Source: Pseudomonadota bacterium (GTDB lineage Bacteria > Desulfobacterota > GWC2-55-46 > JADFVP01). Taken from it: a DNA stretch of 14,799 nucleotides. Position 1 is the stretch's first letter; each line of letters begins with the position of its first letter. Shown here in pieces: positions 1 through 7,676 of this stretch. Made by a program: the position numbers and the translations under genes. Below the pieces are notes generated by a model that was not told where the DNA came from, ran no database searches, and saw nothing but the letters and a program-made list of their open reading frames with translations. The stretch is from positions 1 to 14,799 of the forward strand of contig JADFVP010000240.1 in assembly GCA_015222595.1 (NCBI GenBank), given 5' to 3'.

Positions 1-538
1 AGTCATAGCCCTGCACCAGAGGGTAGAGGAATTCGTGTATGGCGATGGGGCGGCCTTCTTTATATCGTTTGGAAAAGTCGTCGCGCTCAAGCATGCGCGC
101 CACAGTGTACTTAGAGGCCAGCGAGATCATGTCGGTCGGGGTCAGGCGTTCCATCCACTCGGAGTTGTAGACCACCTCGGTCTTCTCGCGGTCGAGTATC
201 TTGAAGACCTGCTCTGTGTAGGTGGCGGCGTTGGCGGTGACGTCCTCCTTGGTCAGCGGGGGCCGCGTCTCGTTCTTGCCCGTCGGGTCGCCGATCATGC
301 CGGTAAAGTCGCCGATGAGCAGAAGTATATGGTGGCCGAGATCCTGAAAGTGTTTCAGCTTCTGTATGAGCACCGTATGGCCGACGTGGATGTCGGGGGC
401 CGTCGGGTCGAAGCCCGCCTTTATGCGAAGCGGTTTATTCTCTGCAATCGATTTGGCGAGCTTCTTCTCCAGCTCTTCCTCGGAGATTATCGCGGTCGAT
501 CCGCGACGTATTACCTCTAGCTGCTCTTTGACGTTCAT
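1..538 (-). CDS. tyrS: Tyrosyl-tRNA synthetase, N-terminal 179 residues (cut by window edge)
   Basis: Class I aminoacyl-tRNA synthetase that activates tyrosine with ATP and charges tRNA-Tyr in the cytoplasm. The frame is open from an ATG at 536-538 to base 1, so the gene continues outside the window; 179 codons are visible of the roughly 400 usual for the family. The Rossmann-fold catalytic start is clear: AGFDPTAPDIHVGHTVL at residues 41-57 contains the HIGH-type signature (HVGH, 51-54), followed by GDFTGMIGDPTGK at 76-88, typical of the TyrZ-like (type 2) branch. The KMSKS loop and the S4-like tRNA-binding domain would lie beyond the edge. An upstream AGAGA stretch is a modest ribosome site. 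It follows ymdB on the same strand after 118 bases that hold a possible weak terminator. Identity is firm; only the missing C-terminus is unknown. Confidence 0.95.
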   Translation of the reverse strand, partial: MNVKEQLEVIRRGSTAIISEEELEKKLAKSIAENKPLRIKAGFDPTAPDIHVGHTVLIQKLKHFQDLGHHILLLIGDFTGMIGDPTGKNETRPPLTKEDVTANAATYTEQVFKILDREKTEVVYNSEWMERLTPTDMISLASKYTVARMLERDDFSKRYKEGRPIAIHEFLYPLVQGYD

Positions 539-550
539 TGGTCTCTTTCT

Positions 551-587
551 GAAAAATTTTCTCTATTAAAAAAATAGTTTTAGAGAA
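551..587 (-). terminator. Possible weak intrinsic terminator between ymdB and tyrS
   Basis: Read on the minus strand, TTCTCTA (581-587) pairs with TAGAGAA (559-565) across a 15-base loop and is followed by AATTTTTC. The stem is A/U-rich and the loop is large, so efficiency would be low. It could instead be a leader structure of tyrS. No convincing promoter for tyrS was found in the gap 539-656. Confidence 0.35.
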
Positions 588-656
588 GTTAACTATATTT
601 ACTTTATTGGTATCTTGTCAGCCTCTTCCAGCTTTTTGTTCAGGGCCGCAGAAAAC

Positions 657-1454
657 TTACTTCATAGGTTCTTTTACACGCTCTATCGCCGTTGCCTTGC
701 CTGTAGCCGTGTCGATTGTTACTACCGCGCCTTGCAGCTCTAATCCTTTAGACGCTACCTCGAAGCGGTTCGGCATGCCGGTTAAGAAGCGTTCGAGCAC
801 GAGTTCGCGCTGCATGCCTATTACCGAGTCTATTGGCCCGGTCATTCCGGCGTCTGTTAGAAAGGCCGTGCCGCCGGGCAGTATGCGCTCATCCGAGGTC
901 TGTACGTGGGTATGGGTTCCGATGACCGCGCTTGCTGTTGAGTCGAGATACCAGCCGAGCGCCATCTTCTCGCTCGTGGTCTCGGCGTGCATGTCGATGA
1001 AGATTATCGGGGTAATTTCTTTTATGGCCGCTATGGCCGCGCGAGCTGCGACGAAGGGGCAGTCGATACTCTGCATAAAGACCCTGCCTTGCAGGTTGAG
1101 CACGCCGACCTTCACGCCCGACGGGGTCTCTTTTATAACCCAACCGGGGCCCGGTACACCTGCCGGATAGTTGGCGGGCCGAACTATGGAGTCGGCCTTG
1201 GAGCGAAAGAGGTCTACGATCTCTTTCCTGTCCCAGACGTGGTTTCCGGTAGTGATAACGTCTATGCCGCCCCTGAGCAGCTCATCGTAGATAGCAGCCG
1301 TTATGCCAAAGCCCCCGGCGCTGTTCTCGCCGTTGGCTATCACCATGTCGGGCATGTGGCGCGAGACGACCTTGGGCAACAGCTCCTTTACGACCGTCCT
1401 GCCCGGCTTGCCGATTATATCTCCGACAAATAGAATTTTTATTTCTTCACTCAA
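657..1454 (-). CDS. ymdB: YmdB-family metallophosphoesterase (TIGR00282 type)
   Basis: A 265-residue protein of the calcineurin-like YmdB family; the Bacillus and Deinococcus members hydrolyse 2',3'-cyclic nucleotides with a two-metal centre. The metal-site signatures are all visible: GD at 11-12, NGEN at 41-44, GNH at 70-72, DMHAE at 154-158 and GTHTHVQT at 179-186. Length and both ends match the family. It lies directly downstream of RNase Y on the same strand, the usual pairing, which suggests a shared role in RNA turnover; that link is inferred from context. About 157 bases containing a repeat separate it from rny. The start ATG at 1452-1454 gives MSEEIKILFVGD, the expected N-terminus. 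No unusual residues were seen. Confidence 0.93.
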   Translation of the reverse strand: MSEEIKILFVGDIIGKPGRTVVKELLPKVVSRHMPDMVIANGENSAGGFGITAAIYDELLRGGIDVITTGNHVWDRKEIVDLFRSKADSIVRPANYPAGVPGPGWVIKETPSGVKVGVLNLQGRVFMQSIDCPFVAARAAIAAIKEITPIIFIDMHAETTSEKMALGWYLDSTASAVIGTHTHVQTSDERILPGGTAFLTDAGMTGPIDSVIGMQRELVLERFLTGMPNRFEVASKGLELQGAVVTIDTATGKATAIERVKEPMK

Positions 1455-1566
1455 ACTGTTTCTGTTCTATTGCAGCAAGGTTTATCTGTCTAAACTGTTC
1501 TCAGGCTAATTTGCAAAAGTTTAAAACTAAGCTCAAGAAAACTGTAGGTAACTTTTAATACACGCC

Positions 1567-1615
1567 CCGACGCGGAGTCGGACGCCCTAACGCGGAGTTA
1601 GCGGCGCGGAGTTAG
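1567..1615. repeat. Three short GCGGA-loop repeat units at the 3' end of rny
   Basis: Three copies of a unit built on GCGGAGT. Copy 1 is CCGAC-GCGGA-GTCGG (1567-1581) and copy 2 is CTAAC-GCGGA-GTTAG (1587-1601). They have the same loop but different, still fully complementary 5-bp arms. Copy 3 (1603-1615) has only the right arm GTTAG and overlaps the RNase Y stop codon at 1612-1614. The unit may stabilise or punctuate the rny 3' end. There is no U-tract directly after it on the minus strand, so it is not a classic terminator. Confidence 0.6.
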
Positions 1616-3180
1616 CGGGCGTAATCGACGGCGCGTGACTCTCTGATGACCGTTACTCTGATTTGGCCCGGATAGCTCAGTTCCTGCTCTATCTTCTGCG
1701 CTATATCTTTTGAGAGCACTACTGCGCCTTCGTCGTTGATGGTGTTGTTCTCTACCATTACGCGTATCTCGCGCCCGGCCTGCAGGGCGTAGCACTTGTC
1801 GACGCCGTGGAATCCGGTTGCGATGTTCTCAAGATCGTCGAGCCTCTTTACGTAGCTCTCGAGCATTTCTCTCCGTGCCCCCGGGCGTGCGGCGCTGAGC
1901 GTGTCGGCGGCCTGTACGAGCACACCGTAGATTGTCTCCGGCGAGTCGTTATGGTGCGAGCCTATTGCCGAGACTATCTTCGGCGCCTCTCCGTACTTTT
2001 TGGCAAGCTCCGCGCCTATTGCCGCGTGCGGCCCCTCTACCTCGTGGTCTACTGCCTTGCCTATGTCGTGCAGCAGTCCGGCCCTGCGTGCGGTCTTGGT
2101 CGATATGCCGAGTTCCGAGGCCATGATGCCGCAGATGAAGGCGACTTCTATTGAGTGCGAGTAGACGTTCTGCGCGTAGCTGGTGCGGAACTTTAGCCTT
2201 CCAACCAGCCTCTGAACCTCTTTGTGGATTCCGTGCATACCGGTGTCGAAGATGGCCCTCTCTCCGGCTTCCATAATCGATTTATCGACCTCGGTCTCAA
2301 CCTTCGAGACTATCTCCTCTATGCGAGCCGGGTGTATTCTGCCGTCGGTTATGAGGCGTTCGAGTGCGAGCTTCGCTACTTCGCGCCTGACCGGGTTGTG
2401 CCCTGAGAGGATGACCGCTTCAGGAGTGTCGTCGATTATAATGTCTATTCCGGTAGCGGCCTCTATTGCACGAATGTTGCGCCCTTCGCGCCCGATTATG
2501 CGGCCCTTCATTTCATCACTCGGCAGGTTGACGACAGAGACCGTGCGCTCCATTACGTACTCTCCGGCGTAGCGCTGAATGGCGAGGCTGAGTATATCTT
2601 TCGCCTTCTTCTCGCTCTCGGCGCGCGTCTCCTCTTCTATTCTCTTTAAGAGCTTGCCGGCCTCGAGCTTCGCCTCGGCCTCCATTGTGTCGAGGATCAT
2701 CTTCTTTGCGTCTTCTCCAGAGAGACCTGAGATATTTTCGAGCTTGGTGCGCTGCTCGGCGACGATATCCTGCGCCTCGGTCTCTTTCTCCTTTAGCCTC
2801 TTCTCCTGATGGTTGAAGGAGCGTTCGCGCTTTAGAAGCTCTCCTTCGCGCCGGTCTATGGATTCGTACTTTCTGTCGAGGCTCTCCTCTTTCGAGAGCA
2901 CTCTCTGCTCTATTGCCTGAAGCTCCTTCTTTCTTGTGCTCGACTCCGCCTCAAAGTCGGTGCGGCCCTGATACAGAATGTCTTTGGCTTGAAGGTCGGC
3001 CTCTTTGCTGATATTTGCGGCCTCTTTTTTGGCCTCTTTGATTATCGATTCGGCTGAGTTTCTTGCCGCCTCGCTACCCGCTTCTACAGTTTTTTTCCTT
3101 AAGATAAAGCCTATTACAAGCCCTATTACTATCGATGCTACTGCCACTACAGCAACTATGATACTCGTTGAAATACCCAT
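1612..3180 (-). CDS. rny: Ribonuclease Y (membrane-anchored endoribonuclease)
   Basis: RNase Y starts mRNA decay from the inner face of the membrane. From the ATG at 3178-3180 the protein has 522 residues, close to the usual 520. It has one transmembrane segment (residues 3-27), a long charged coiled coil (about 30-210), a KH domain with GRIIGREGRN (226-235), and an HD domain with YSHS (around 342) and HDIGK (371-375), the HD pair being the metal site. Two upstream in-frame starts exist (ATG at 3196-3198 and one at 3282). I chose 3180 because GGGGGAAA lies at suitable spacing before it and because the extra residues fit nothing in the family. The 144-base gap before the folate gene holds two GC-rich hairpins (3223-3238 and 3300-3320), both without U-tracts. 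Confidence 0.94.
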   Translation of the reverse strand: MGISTSIIVAVVAVASIVIGLVIGFILRKKTVEAGSEAARNSAESIIKEAKKEAANISKEADLQAKDILYQGRTDFEAESSTRKKELQAIEQRVLSKEESLDRKYESIDRREGELLKRERSFNHQEKRLKEKETEAQDIVAEQRTKLENISGLSGEDAKKMILDTMEAEAKLEAGKLLKRIEEETRAESEKKAKDILSLAIQRYAGEYVMERTVSVVNLPSDEMKGRIIGREGRNIRAIEAATGIDIIIDDTPEAVILSGHNPVRREVAKLALERLITDGRIHPARIEEIVSKVETEVDKSIMEAGERAIFDTGMHGIHKEVQRLVGRLKFRTSYAQNVYSHSIEVAFICGIMASELGISTKTARRAGLLHDIGKAVDHEVEGPHAAIGAELAKKYGEAPKIVSAIGSHHNDSPETIYGVLVQAADTLSAARPGARREMLESYVKRLDDLENIATGFHGVDKCYALQAGREIRVMVENNTINDEGAVVLSKDIAQKIEQELSYPGQIRVTVIRESRAVDYAR

Positions 3181-3324
3181 AGTGAAGATTTCCCCCATTG
3201 TAACTCTATATGTTGAGGCGCCCTGCTCTGTAGAGCAGTTCGCCGGGTTCAGGTTCAGACCCCCCAGATAGTGCGTTCCCAAGAGGTCTGTTCATTTGTC
3301 GGCCCATTGTCTGCGGGCCGGGTG

Positions 3325-3921
3325 CTACGTACCGGAAGTTGCCCCGGTAAGGTCTATAATTCTCTCTTCGGTGACTATCAGCGACATGGGCGCGTCGTGC
3401 GACTCGGTCGGTATCCAGCCCGAAACTATCTGAAATTCGTACGCGAGCGCAACCACTGAAGAGACCTTCAACTCGCTGAGCGCTCTGTCGTAGTAACCCT
3501 TGCCAAAGCCTATTCTTGTACCGGCCTCGTCAAAGGCAACGCCGGGAAGTATCGCTATGTCGAGTTCAATGGCTGCCGGGTTCTCGGCTACTACCAGAGG
3601 GCTCGGAGTAAGTATGGAGTATGCGCCGACCGTAAGCTCTGAGAAGGCGCGCACCCGGTGAAACGTCAGTGACTTTCCCGAAATCACCGGGTAGTAGACC
3701 TCTTTGCCGAGTTCGAGCGCCCTTTGGAGCACTGAGCCGGTCATAACCTCTCCGGCATGCTCTGAGTAGAGCGCGACCGTACGGGCCGAAGCGAAACGGA
3801 GAGTTGCCGCAAGGCGCTCTTCTATTCTAGCGCTGAGGCTTTTAACGGTCTCGGCGTCCAGTGCATTGCGCGCCTTCAGGAGATGCCGCCTGAGGCTCTC
3901 TTTTGTCTGTGCATTTTCCAT
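3325..3921 (-). CDS. ygfA: 5-formyltetrahydrofolate cyclo-ligase
   Basis: Cytoplasmic enzyme that converts 5-formyl-THF to 5,10-methenyl-THF with ATP, rescuing folate from a dead-end form. The 198-residue protein has the family hallmark LPGVAFDEAGTRIGFGKGYYDR spread over residues 125-146, the nucleotide and folate-binding region, and a basic N-terminal helix (KESLRRHLLKAR, 7-18) typical of the ATP site. A TTG at 3964-3966 with an upstream GAGGTG would add 15 residues; I prefer the ATG at 3919-3921 because its N-terminus matches the family, although its own ribosome site is weak. The gene sits just downstream of the 6S RNA gene, the same neighbourhood as E. coli ssrS-ygfA, and co-transcription with 6S is likely but inferred. 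Confidence 0.92.
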   Translation of the reverse strand: MENAQTKESLRRHLLKARNALDAETVKSLSARIEERLAATLRFASARTVALYSEHAGEVMTGSVLQRALELGKEVYYPVISGKSLTFHRVRAFSELTVGAYSILTPSPLVVAENPAAIELDIAILPGVAFDEAGTRIGFGKGYYDRALSELKVSSVVALAYEFQIVSGWIPTESHDAPMSLIVTEERIIDLTGATSGT

Positions 3922-4339
3922 CTTTAGCCGCTGCTTCGTGTTAGACGGTAAGGCGCAAGAGCGCAAGGGACACCTCTTTGCCGTTATCGGTCCGTGTCGG
4001 CGTGTTCGGTTATTGCTGAAAAAAAGAATCTTTATTTAATAGGTGGCAGGCGAAGCGCTGCCGGGTTTTGGAGAGACTTTCGGGAGAGGATGTAAAAGAA
4101 GAGACGAACAGGGCCGCAGGTACGGGACACCGGTAAAAGGAGCCGGACGTGCGGTCGGTACATACAGCGGGACTGAAACATACAAGCGTAGAGCCTCGGG
4201 CGCTTCGATCTAAGTAGAGAAAGAAGCTGTCTGGCCAAATAGAGACTCTGTCTAAGTAGAGCTTGAAGATGGCCTCCGGGGGTTCTGCCCGAAAGTATAA
4301 GCCGGGCCGCTGTATTGAGTCGCACCCCGAGTTGTTGCT
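3922..4339. other. Gene-free stretch between 6S RNA and the folate gene
   Basis: No credible gene in about 420 bases. On the minus strand it holds a GCCCG/CGGGC hairpin (4287-4307), an 11-base direct repeat CTCTACTTAGA (4251-4261 and 4209-4219), and a GGCAG/CTGCC hairpin (4045-4062) followed about 15 bases later by a run of seven T's (near 4018-4024). The last pair could act as a weak terminator for the 6S transcript. The rest may be a long 3' trailer of the 6S precursor or a 5' leader of the folate gene. Confidence 0.4.
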
Positions 4340-4495
4340 ATTGTAAAAGTGTAGAAAATCTTCCCCGCTGTTGCCGTGTCGACCCAAATTCGAACCTGTT
4401 GACAGGTGGGTGCCTTGTGCGCGGTTTGCCGACGTCCCCTTACGGGGCATGCCGTCCACTACTCAGGGAAAGCTCCCTAATCGAATTACATTGGT
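4340..4495 (-). ncRNA. ssrS: 6S RNA (regulator of sigma70 RNA polymerase)
   Basis: 6S RNA mimics an open promoter and sequesters housekeeping RNA polymerase in stationary phase. Minus-strand features fit: a closing stem CUUUCCC (4466-4472) with GGGGAAG (4360-4366); a 5'-side hairpin CCCC-GUAA-GGGG (4436-4447); and a terminal hairpin in which ACCUGU/ACAGGU (4394-4407) is extended by GGGU/ACCC, with a one-sided bulge UCGAAUUU. A stretch GGCACCC...UGGGUCGACACGGC resembles other proteobacterial 6S 3' halves as I remember them. An outer UGUAA/UUACA pairing sets approximate ends, which are uncertain by 10-20 bases. Location between zapA and the folate cyclo-ligase is the classic synteny of ssrS, and this is the strongest argument. 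Confidence 0.8.
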
Positions 4496-4500
4496 TCTGA

Positions 4501-4506
4501 ATTATA
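4501..4506 (-). promoter_or_regulatory. Candidate -10 box of the 6S RNA promoter
   Basis: A perfect TATAAT on the minus strand, placed so that transcription would begin near 4494-4496, just outside the 6S pairing. No good -35 hexamer occurs 16-18 bases upstream (CTGCTC at 17), so the promoter may rely on other contacts, or 6S may be processed from the zapA transcript. Confidence 0.5.
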
Positions 4507-4540
4507 CGAATCAATCACAAACAGAGCAGGGGAGAATGCT

Positions 4541-4816
4541 TTATGCCTGTTCGAGCCGTCTGTTTATCTCTTTGCTCATCTGCTGAGACCTCTTCTTGAT
4601 CTCAGTCTGAGCCCCTTTTGTCTTTATTACCTCTCCGGTTATATTCAAGGCCGCCAGTAGTGCGAGATCGAGCGTTGATGCGGCCTTGGTCTTCTCCTTA
4701 ACCTCCTCTATCTTCTTGTTTAGGTAATCTTCGACGTTTCTCAGGTGTTCGTCGCCTTCGGCGCTTTTGACGACCAGTCTGTGGCCGTTTATCTGTATTT
4801 CTATCGCCTTCTTCAT
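4541..4816 (-). CDS. zapA: Cell division protein ZapA
   Basis: Small cytoplasmic protein that cross-links FtsZ filaments at the division ring. From ATG 4814-4816 it has 91 residues: an N-terminal beta-strand head (KKAIEIQINGHRLVVKS), the family pattern EHLRNVEDYLNKKIEEV, then a helix around LDLALLAALNITGEVI and a charged C-terminal coiled coil. AGGGGTG lies five bases before this start. An upstream in-frame TTG at 4840 would add eight residues and overlap the preceding gene, so I rejected it. It follows the ZapB-like gene with 20 bases between them and precedes the 6S RNA gene, the common arrangement. Family length is usually 90-110. Confidence 0.9.
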   Translation of the reverse strand: MKKAIEIQINGHRLVVKSAEGDEHLRNVEDYLNKKIEEVKEKTKAASTLDLALLAALNITGEVIKTKGAQTEIKKRSQQMSKEINRRLEQA

Positions 4817-4836
4817 TTCACACCCCTGGTCACGCC

Positions 4837-5061
4837 TCAAGCGCTTTGTGTAAGCCCTTCAATCCTTTGCAGGATATTAGTAACTTTTTCACGCGCAACC
4901 GATTTGTCGGCGTCAAGCCTCTCGATCTTCTCCTTCAGGCTCTTGAGTTCAAGCTCCTTGAGACCGAGTTTTTTCTTAAGGTCGGAATTTTCCGAGCTTA
5001 AGGAATCGAAGCTACTGAGCAGAAGCGTCAGCCGCTCTTGAAGATTGTCGAAGTTTTTCAC
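4837..5061 (-). CDS. ZapB-like small coiled-coil division protein
   Basis: From GTG 5059-5061 this is a 74-residue protein that is almost entirely predicted coiled coil, with heptads such as LTLLLSSFDSLSSENSDLKKKL and LELKSLKEKIERLDADKS. ZapB-type proteins are short coiled coils that bridge ZapA-bound FtsZ and other division parts, and small coiled-coil genes commonly precede zapA in related genomes. Similarity beyond the coiled coil cannot be judged by eye, hence the empty symbol. The start choice is informative. Another in-frame GTG at 5083-5085 coincides with the transcription start predicted from the promoter at 5090-5118, so it could hardly be translated, while GGAGG sits nine bases before 5061. 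The 3' end is followed 20 bases later by zapA, so the two are a transcription unit. Confidence 0.75.
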   Translation of the reverse strand: MKNFDNLQERLTLLLSSFDSLSSENSDLKKKLGLKELELKSLKEKIERLDADKSVAREKVTNILQRIEGLTQSA

Positions 5062-5089
5062 CAGAAATAGCCTCCATTTTTCCACTTAT

Positions 5090-5118
5090 ATATTACGTTC
5101 TCGACCCATTTATGTCAA
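5090..5118 (-). promoter_or_regulatory. Sigma70-type promoter of the zapB-like/zapA unit
   Basis: On the minus strand TTGACA (5113-5118) and TAATAT (5090-5095) are separated by exactly 17 bases. Predicted start is near 5083, giving a short leader of about 20 bases that includes the GGAGG ribosome site. Upstream, 5140-5181 carries three runs of five or six G's in a purine-rich tract; otherwise 5119-5288 holds nothing I recognise. Confidence 0.8.
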
Positions 5119-5288
5119 GGGGTTAATGGCGCGCGCCGAGGGGGTACGACGCAGTGGAAAGAGGGGGGAGCGGAGAGGGGGTAAGTGGCTGGACTTATAG
5201 GTTTTTATCTGTTGTAGTTACTCTCTCCGGCAGGGCGAGCGTTACGAGACAGAGAGAGCCGAATGGGTGCGAAAGAGTGGTGCAAAAG

Positions 5289-5320
5289 AAAAGGCCTGTC
5301 CGAAGTCGGACAGGCCTTTT
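5289..5320 (-). terminator. Strong intrinsic terminator, usable in both directions
   Basis: A perfect 14-bp stem (5289-5302 with 5307-5320) with a four-base loop AAGT. The stem has a GGCCTGTCCG core flanked by A4 and T4, so either strand ends in a U-tract. It lies about 40 bases downstream of the GXGXG subunit stop and should end the glutamate synthase transcript. Confidence 0.92.
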
Positions 5321-5361
5321 GAGTGGCGCATAAAGTGTGCCGGTGGTGGAACAGGAACCGA

Positions 5362-6099
5362 TCAGTAGGAGTAGAGGTTGCCGTACGGACGAGATGAGAC
5401 CGGGATCAGCTTCTTAAAGGGCCTGCTCATGACCATATCAAGGTCCAGGTCTAAGTCCTCGCAGTACTCTTTCAGGAGCTTCTTTAGAATCTTTGCGTCC
5501 TCTTCGTTGGTCTCCATTACCCCGACCTCTGCCCCGCAGTACTTCTGCTCAACGGGGCCCCGTATGTAGATAGCCCCTCCGTGCATGCCGGTGCCGAGGT
5601 AGTCGCCGACTATCGGGGCGTTCTCTTCGCTGTCTAGCCCCAAGAGTATGAGCACGCCTCCGGCCATGTACTCGCCGAAGAAGTCGCCTGCCGTGCCTCC
5701 GGCGATTATTGTCGAACTCTGCCGTTTTGCGCCCTTCATGTGAATTCCGACCCTGTAGCCGACGTCTCCGCGTATGTGGAGCTTGCCGCCGCGCATGCCG
5801 TATCCGAGCACGTCGCCCGCATTGCCGTGAATGATGATCTTTCCGGCGTTCATGGTGTTGGCTATATTGTCCTGTGCGTTGCTCTTTATGGTAACGGTCG
5901 GGCCGTCCATGAAGGCCGAGAGGTCGTTACCGGGCACGCCCTCTACCGTTATGTCGAGCTTGCCGCAAAGCCCAGTGGCTATGTAGTACTGGCCGTTCAC
6001 GTTCTTAAGGGAGATCTCTTTCTCGCCCTTGTCAACGGCCTCGCGTACCTCTGCGTTCAGGTCGCGAAAGTGCTTGCCTTTTGCGTCTATTTCAAACAT
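5362..6099 (-). CDS. Glutamate synthase-type GXGXG-domain subunit
   Basis: Stand-alone version of the right-handed beta-helix domain that forms the C-terminal part of GltB; it is a structural domain that helps shape the ammonia channel. The 245-residue protein shows repeated glycine turns: HGNAGDVLGYGMRGGKLHIRG (about 91-111, split here only by turns), GGTAGDFFGEYMAGGV (134-149) and GDYLGTGMHGGAIYIRG (165-181). The acidic tail (212-225) is not part of the fold. FwdC/FmdC of formylmethanofuran dehydrogenase shares the fold, but the neighbours point to glutamate synthase. Start ATG 6097-6099 has GAGG five bases upstream. It is the last gene before the terminator, 65 bases after the FMN subunit. 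Confidence 0.88.
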   Translation of the reverse strand: MFEIDAKGKHFRDLNAEVREAVDKGEKEISLKNVNGQYYIATGLCGKLDITVEGVPGNDLSAFMDGPTVTIKSNAQDNIANTMNAGKIIIHGNAGDVLGYGMRGGKLHIRGDVGYRVGIHMKGAKRQSSTIIAGGTAGDFFGEYMAGGVLILLGLDSEENAPIVGDYLGTGMHGGAIYIRGPVEQKYCGAEVGVMETNEEDAKILKKLLKEYCEDLDLDLDMVMSRPFKKLIPVSSRPYGNLYSY

Positions 6100-6164
6100 T
6101 AGGTCCTCTTTCTATCAGTAAAATTTGGAGCAATAACCCGATGAGCCGGTTATCAAGAAACAGC

Positions 6165-7676
6165 TTATCTTCCGACCGGTTTTACGCCGAGTATGTCGAG
6201 TGTCTGCGCGTCGAGTCCGATACCGCGAAGCCTCTCGCGGCTGCCCCTGAGGCTCTCTATGGCATTAACGCCTAGCGCGCCGAGCACCTCCATCAGTTCG
6301 TGTACCCATGCGCGTATCAGGTTAGACAGACGCACAGCGTAGACTTCAGGGTCGAGCCGTGCGGTAAGCTCGGGCCTCTGGGTCGTTATGCCCCAAGAGC
6401 AGTTGCCGGTGTAGCACTTTCCGCACATCGTACAGCCCATTGTCTGTAGCGCGGCAGAACCTATTGCCACGGCGTCTGCTCCGAGCGCGATCGCTTTTGC
6501 CGCGTCGGCTGCCGAGCGTATTCCGCCTGCGGCTATTATGGAGGCCTCGTTCCTTATGCCCTCCTGACGCAGACGATCGTCAACGGCTGCGAGCGCGTGC
6601 TCGATCGGTATACCGAGATGGTCGCGTATTATTCCGGGTGCTGCTCCTGTGCCGCCTCTGAAGCCGTCGAGGTATACGATGTCGGCTCCGGCGCGAACGA
6701 TACCCGAAGCGATCGCTGCAACGTTGTGAACGGTCGCTATCTTAACCGACACCGGCTTGTAGTTCGTGGCCTCTTTGAGGGCGTAGATGAGCTGCCTAAG
6801 GTCTTCAATCGAGTAGATGTCGTGCTGAGGCGCGGGGCTAAGCGCATCCGTGCCTACGGGTATCATACGGGTCTTTGCAACTTCGAGCGGGATCTTCTCG
6901 CCCGGTAAGTGGCCGCCGATTCCGGGCTTTGCGCCCTGACCGATCTTTATCTCTACGGCAACTCCGGCGTTCAGGTACTCCGGGTTCACGCCGAAGCGTC
7001 CCGAGGCGACCTGTACTATTATGTTCGACGTATACGGCTTCAGGTCTTCGTGCAGCCCGCCTTCACCCGTGTTCATCAGTATGCCGCACTCTTTAGCGGT
7101 GCGCGCCAGTACCTTCTGGGCGTTTAAGCTGATGGAGCCGTAGCTCATGGGAGAGAAGATAATAGGGGCCGTGAGCTTTAAGTTCGGCGGCATCTTTGTG
7201 GTGAGCTTGCGCTTGCCGGTCTTCTTGTCGTGCTTGAACTCCAGCTTCGACGGTTTCTTACCCAGGTAGGTCTGCAGTTCCATCGGTTCGCGAAGCGGGT
7301 CGATGGACGGATTGGTGACCTGGCATGCGTCTAGGAGCAGGTGGTCGAAGAGTATGATGCCTTCTCTGTCGCTGCCCATTCCCATAAGAGGGATACCGCC
7401 GGTCTCGGCCTGCCGCTTTATGTTGCGTATGTGGTTGTAGCTCCAGTACGCGTTGGGCTTGTAGGTGGTCTCTTCCTTCAGTATCTCTATAGCCTCTGTC
7501 GGGCAGTAGTGATAGCACCTGAGACAGCTTACGCACTTTGAGGTCTCTATCTGCACACGGTCTCCGCCCCAGGAGTAGACACTCCATCCGCAGTTCTGTA
7601 TGCACCTCTTGCACCGGATACATTTATCGGTATCTATCGTCGCCCGATATTCAGGCAGCGCCTGGCTCTTGAACAT
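6165..7676 (-). CDS. Glutamate synthase FMN subunit with N-terminal 2[4Fe-4S] ferredoxin domain
   Basis: Archaeal-type synthase subunit of 503 residues. It makes glutamate from 2-oxoglutarate and ammonia channelled from the amidotransferase, using FMN electrons. An N-terminal ferredoxin domain carries two complete cluster sets (C19, C22, C25, C29 and C48, C51, C54, C58). The FMN-binding barrel runs from about 165 to 460, with SPMSYGSIS (175-183), GEGGLHED (204-211), KIGQGAKPGIGGHLPGEK (244-261), LDGFRGGTGAAP (336-347) and AAGGIRSAADAAKAIALGADAVAIGSA (382-408, split by turns). A Cys set C415-x5-C421-x4-C426 matches the [3Fe-4S] site of GltB. No NAD(P)H domain is fused, so the donor is probably ferredoxin-like. 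GGAGAG precedes the ATG. The gap to the amidotransferase contains three small hairpins. Confidence 0.93.
   Translation of the reverse strand: MFKSQALPEYRATIDTDKCIRCKRCIQNCGWSVYSWGGDRVQIETSKCVSCLRCYHYCPTEAIEILKEETTYKPNAYWSYNHIRNIKRQAETGGIPLMGMGSDREGIILFDHLLLDACQVTNPSIDPLREPMELQTYLGKKPSKLEFKHDKKTGKRKLTTKMPPNLKLTAPIIFSPMSYGSISLNAQKVLARTAKECGILMNTGEGGLHEDLKPYTSNIIVQVASGRFGVNPEYLNAGVAVEIKIGQGAKPGIGGHLPGEKIPLEVAKTRMIPVGTDALSPAPQHDIYSIEDLRQLIYALKEATNYKPVSVKIATVHNVAAIASGIVRAGADIVYLDGFRGGTGAAPGIIRDHLGIPIEHALAAVDDRLRQEGIRNEASIIAAGGIRSAADAAKAIALGADAVAIGSAALQTMGCTMCGKCYTGNCSWGITTQRPELTARLDPEVYAVRLSNLIRAWVHELMEVLGALGVNAIESLRGSRERLRGIGLDAQTLDILGVKPVGR

Noticed and set aside
597..656. Short minus-strand frame reading KFSAALNKKLEEADKIPIK after ymdB
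   Set aside because: It has a stop codon immediately upstream, no start codon, and only about 20 codons; it resembles a coiled-coil tail but cannot be shown to be a gene remnant.
3223..3238. CTGCTC/GAGCAG hairpin upstream of rny
   Set aside because: No U-tract and no match to a known leader; isolated 6-bp palindromes are expected by chance.
4010..4459. 149-codon open frame on the minus strand
   Set aside because: It overlaps the 6S RNA fold and synteny position, shows no recognisable domain, and contains the RNA hairpins; it is most likely a chance frame.
5140..5181. Three runs of five or six G's (G-quadruplex-like)
   Set aside because: Only three runs are present and one spacer is 18 bases; a stable quadruplex is doubtful and no function is suggested.
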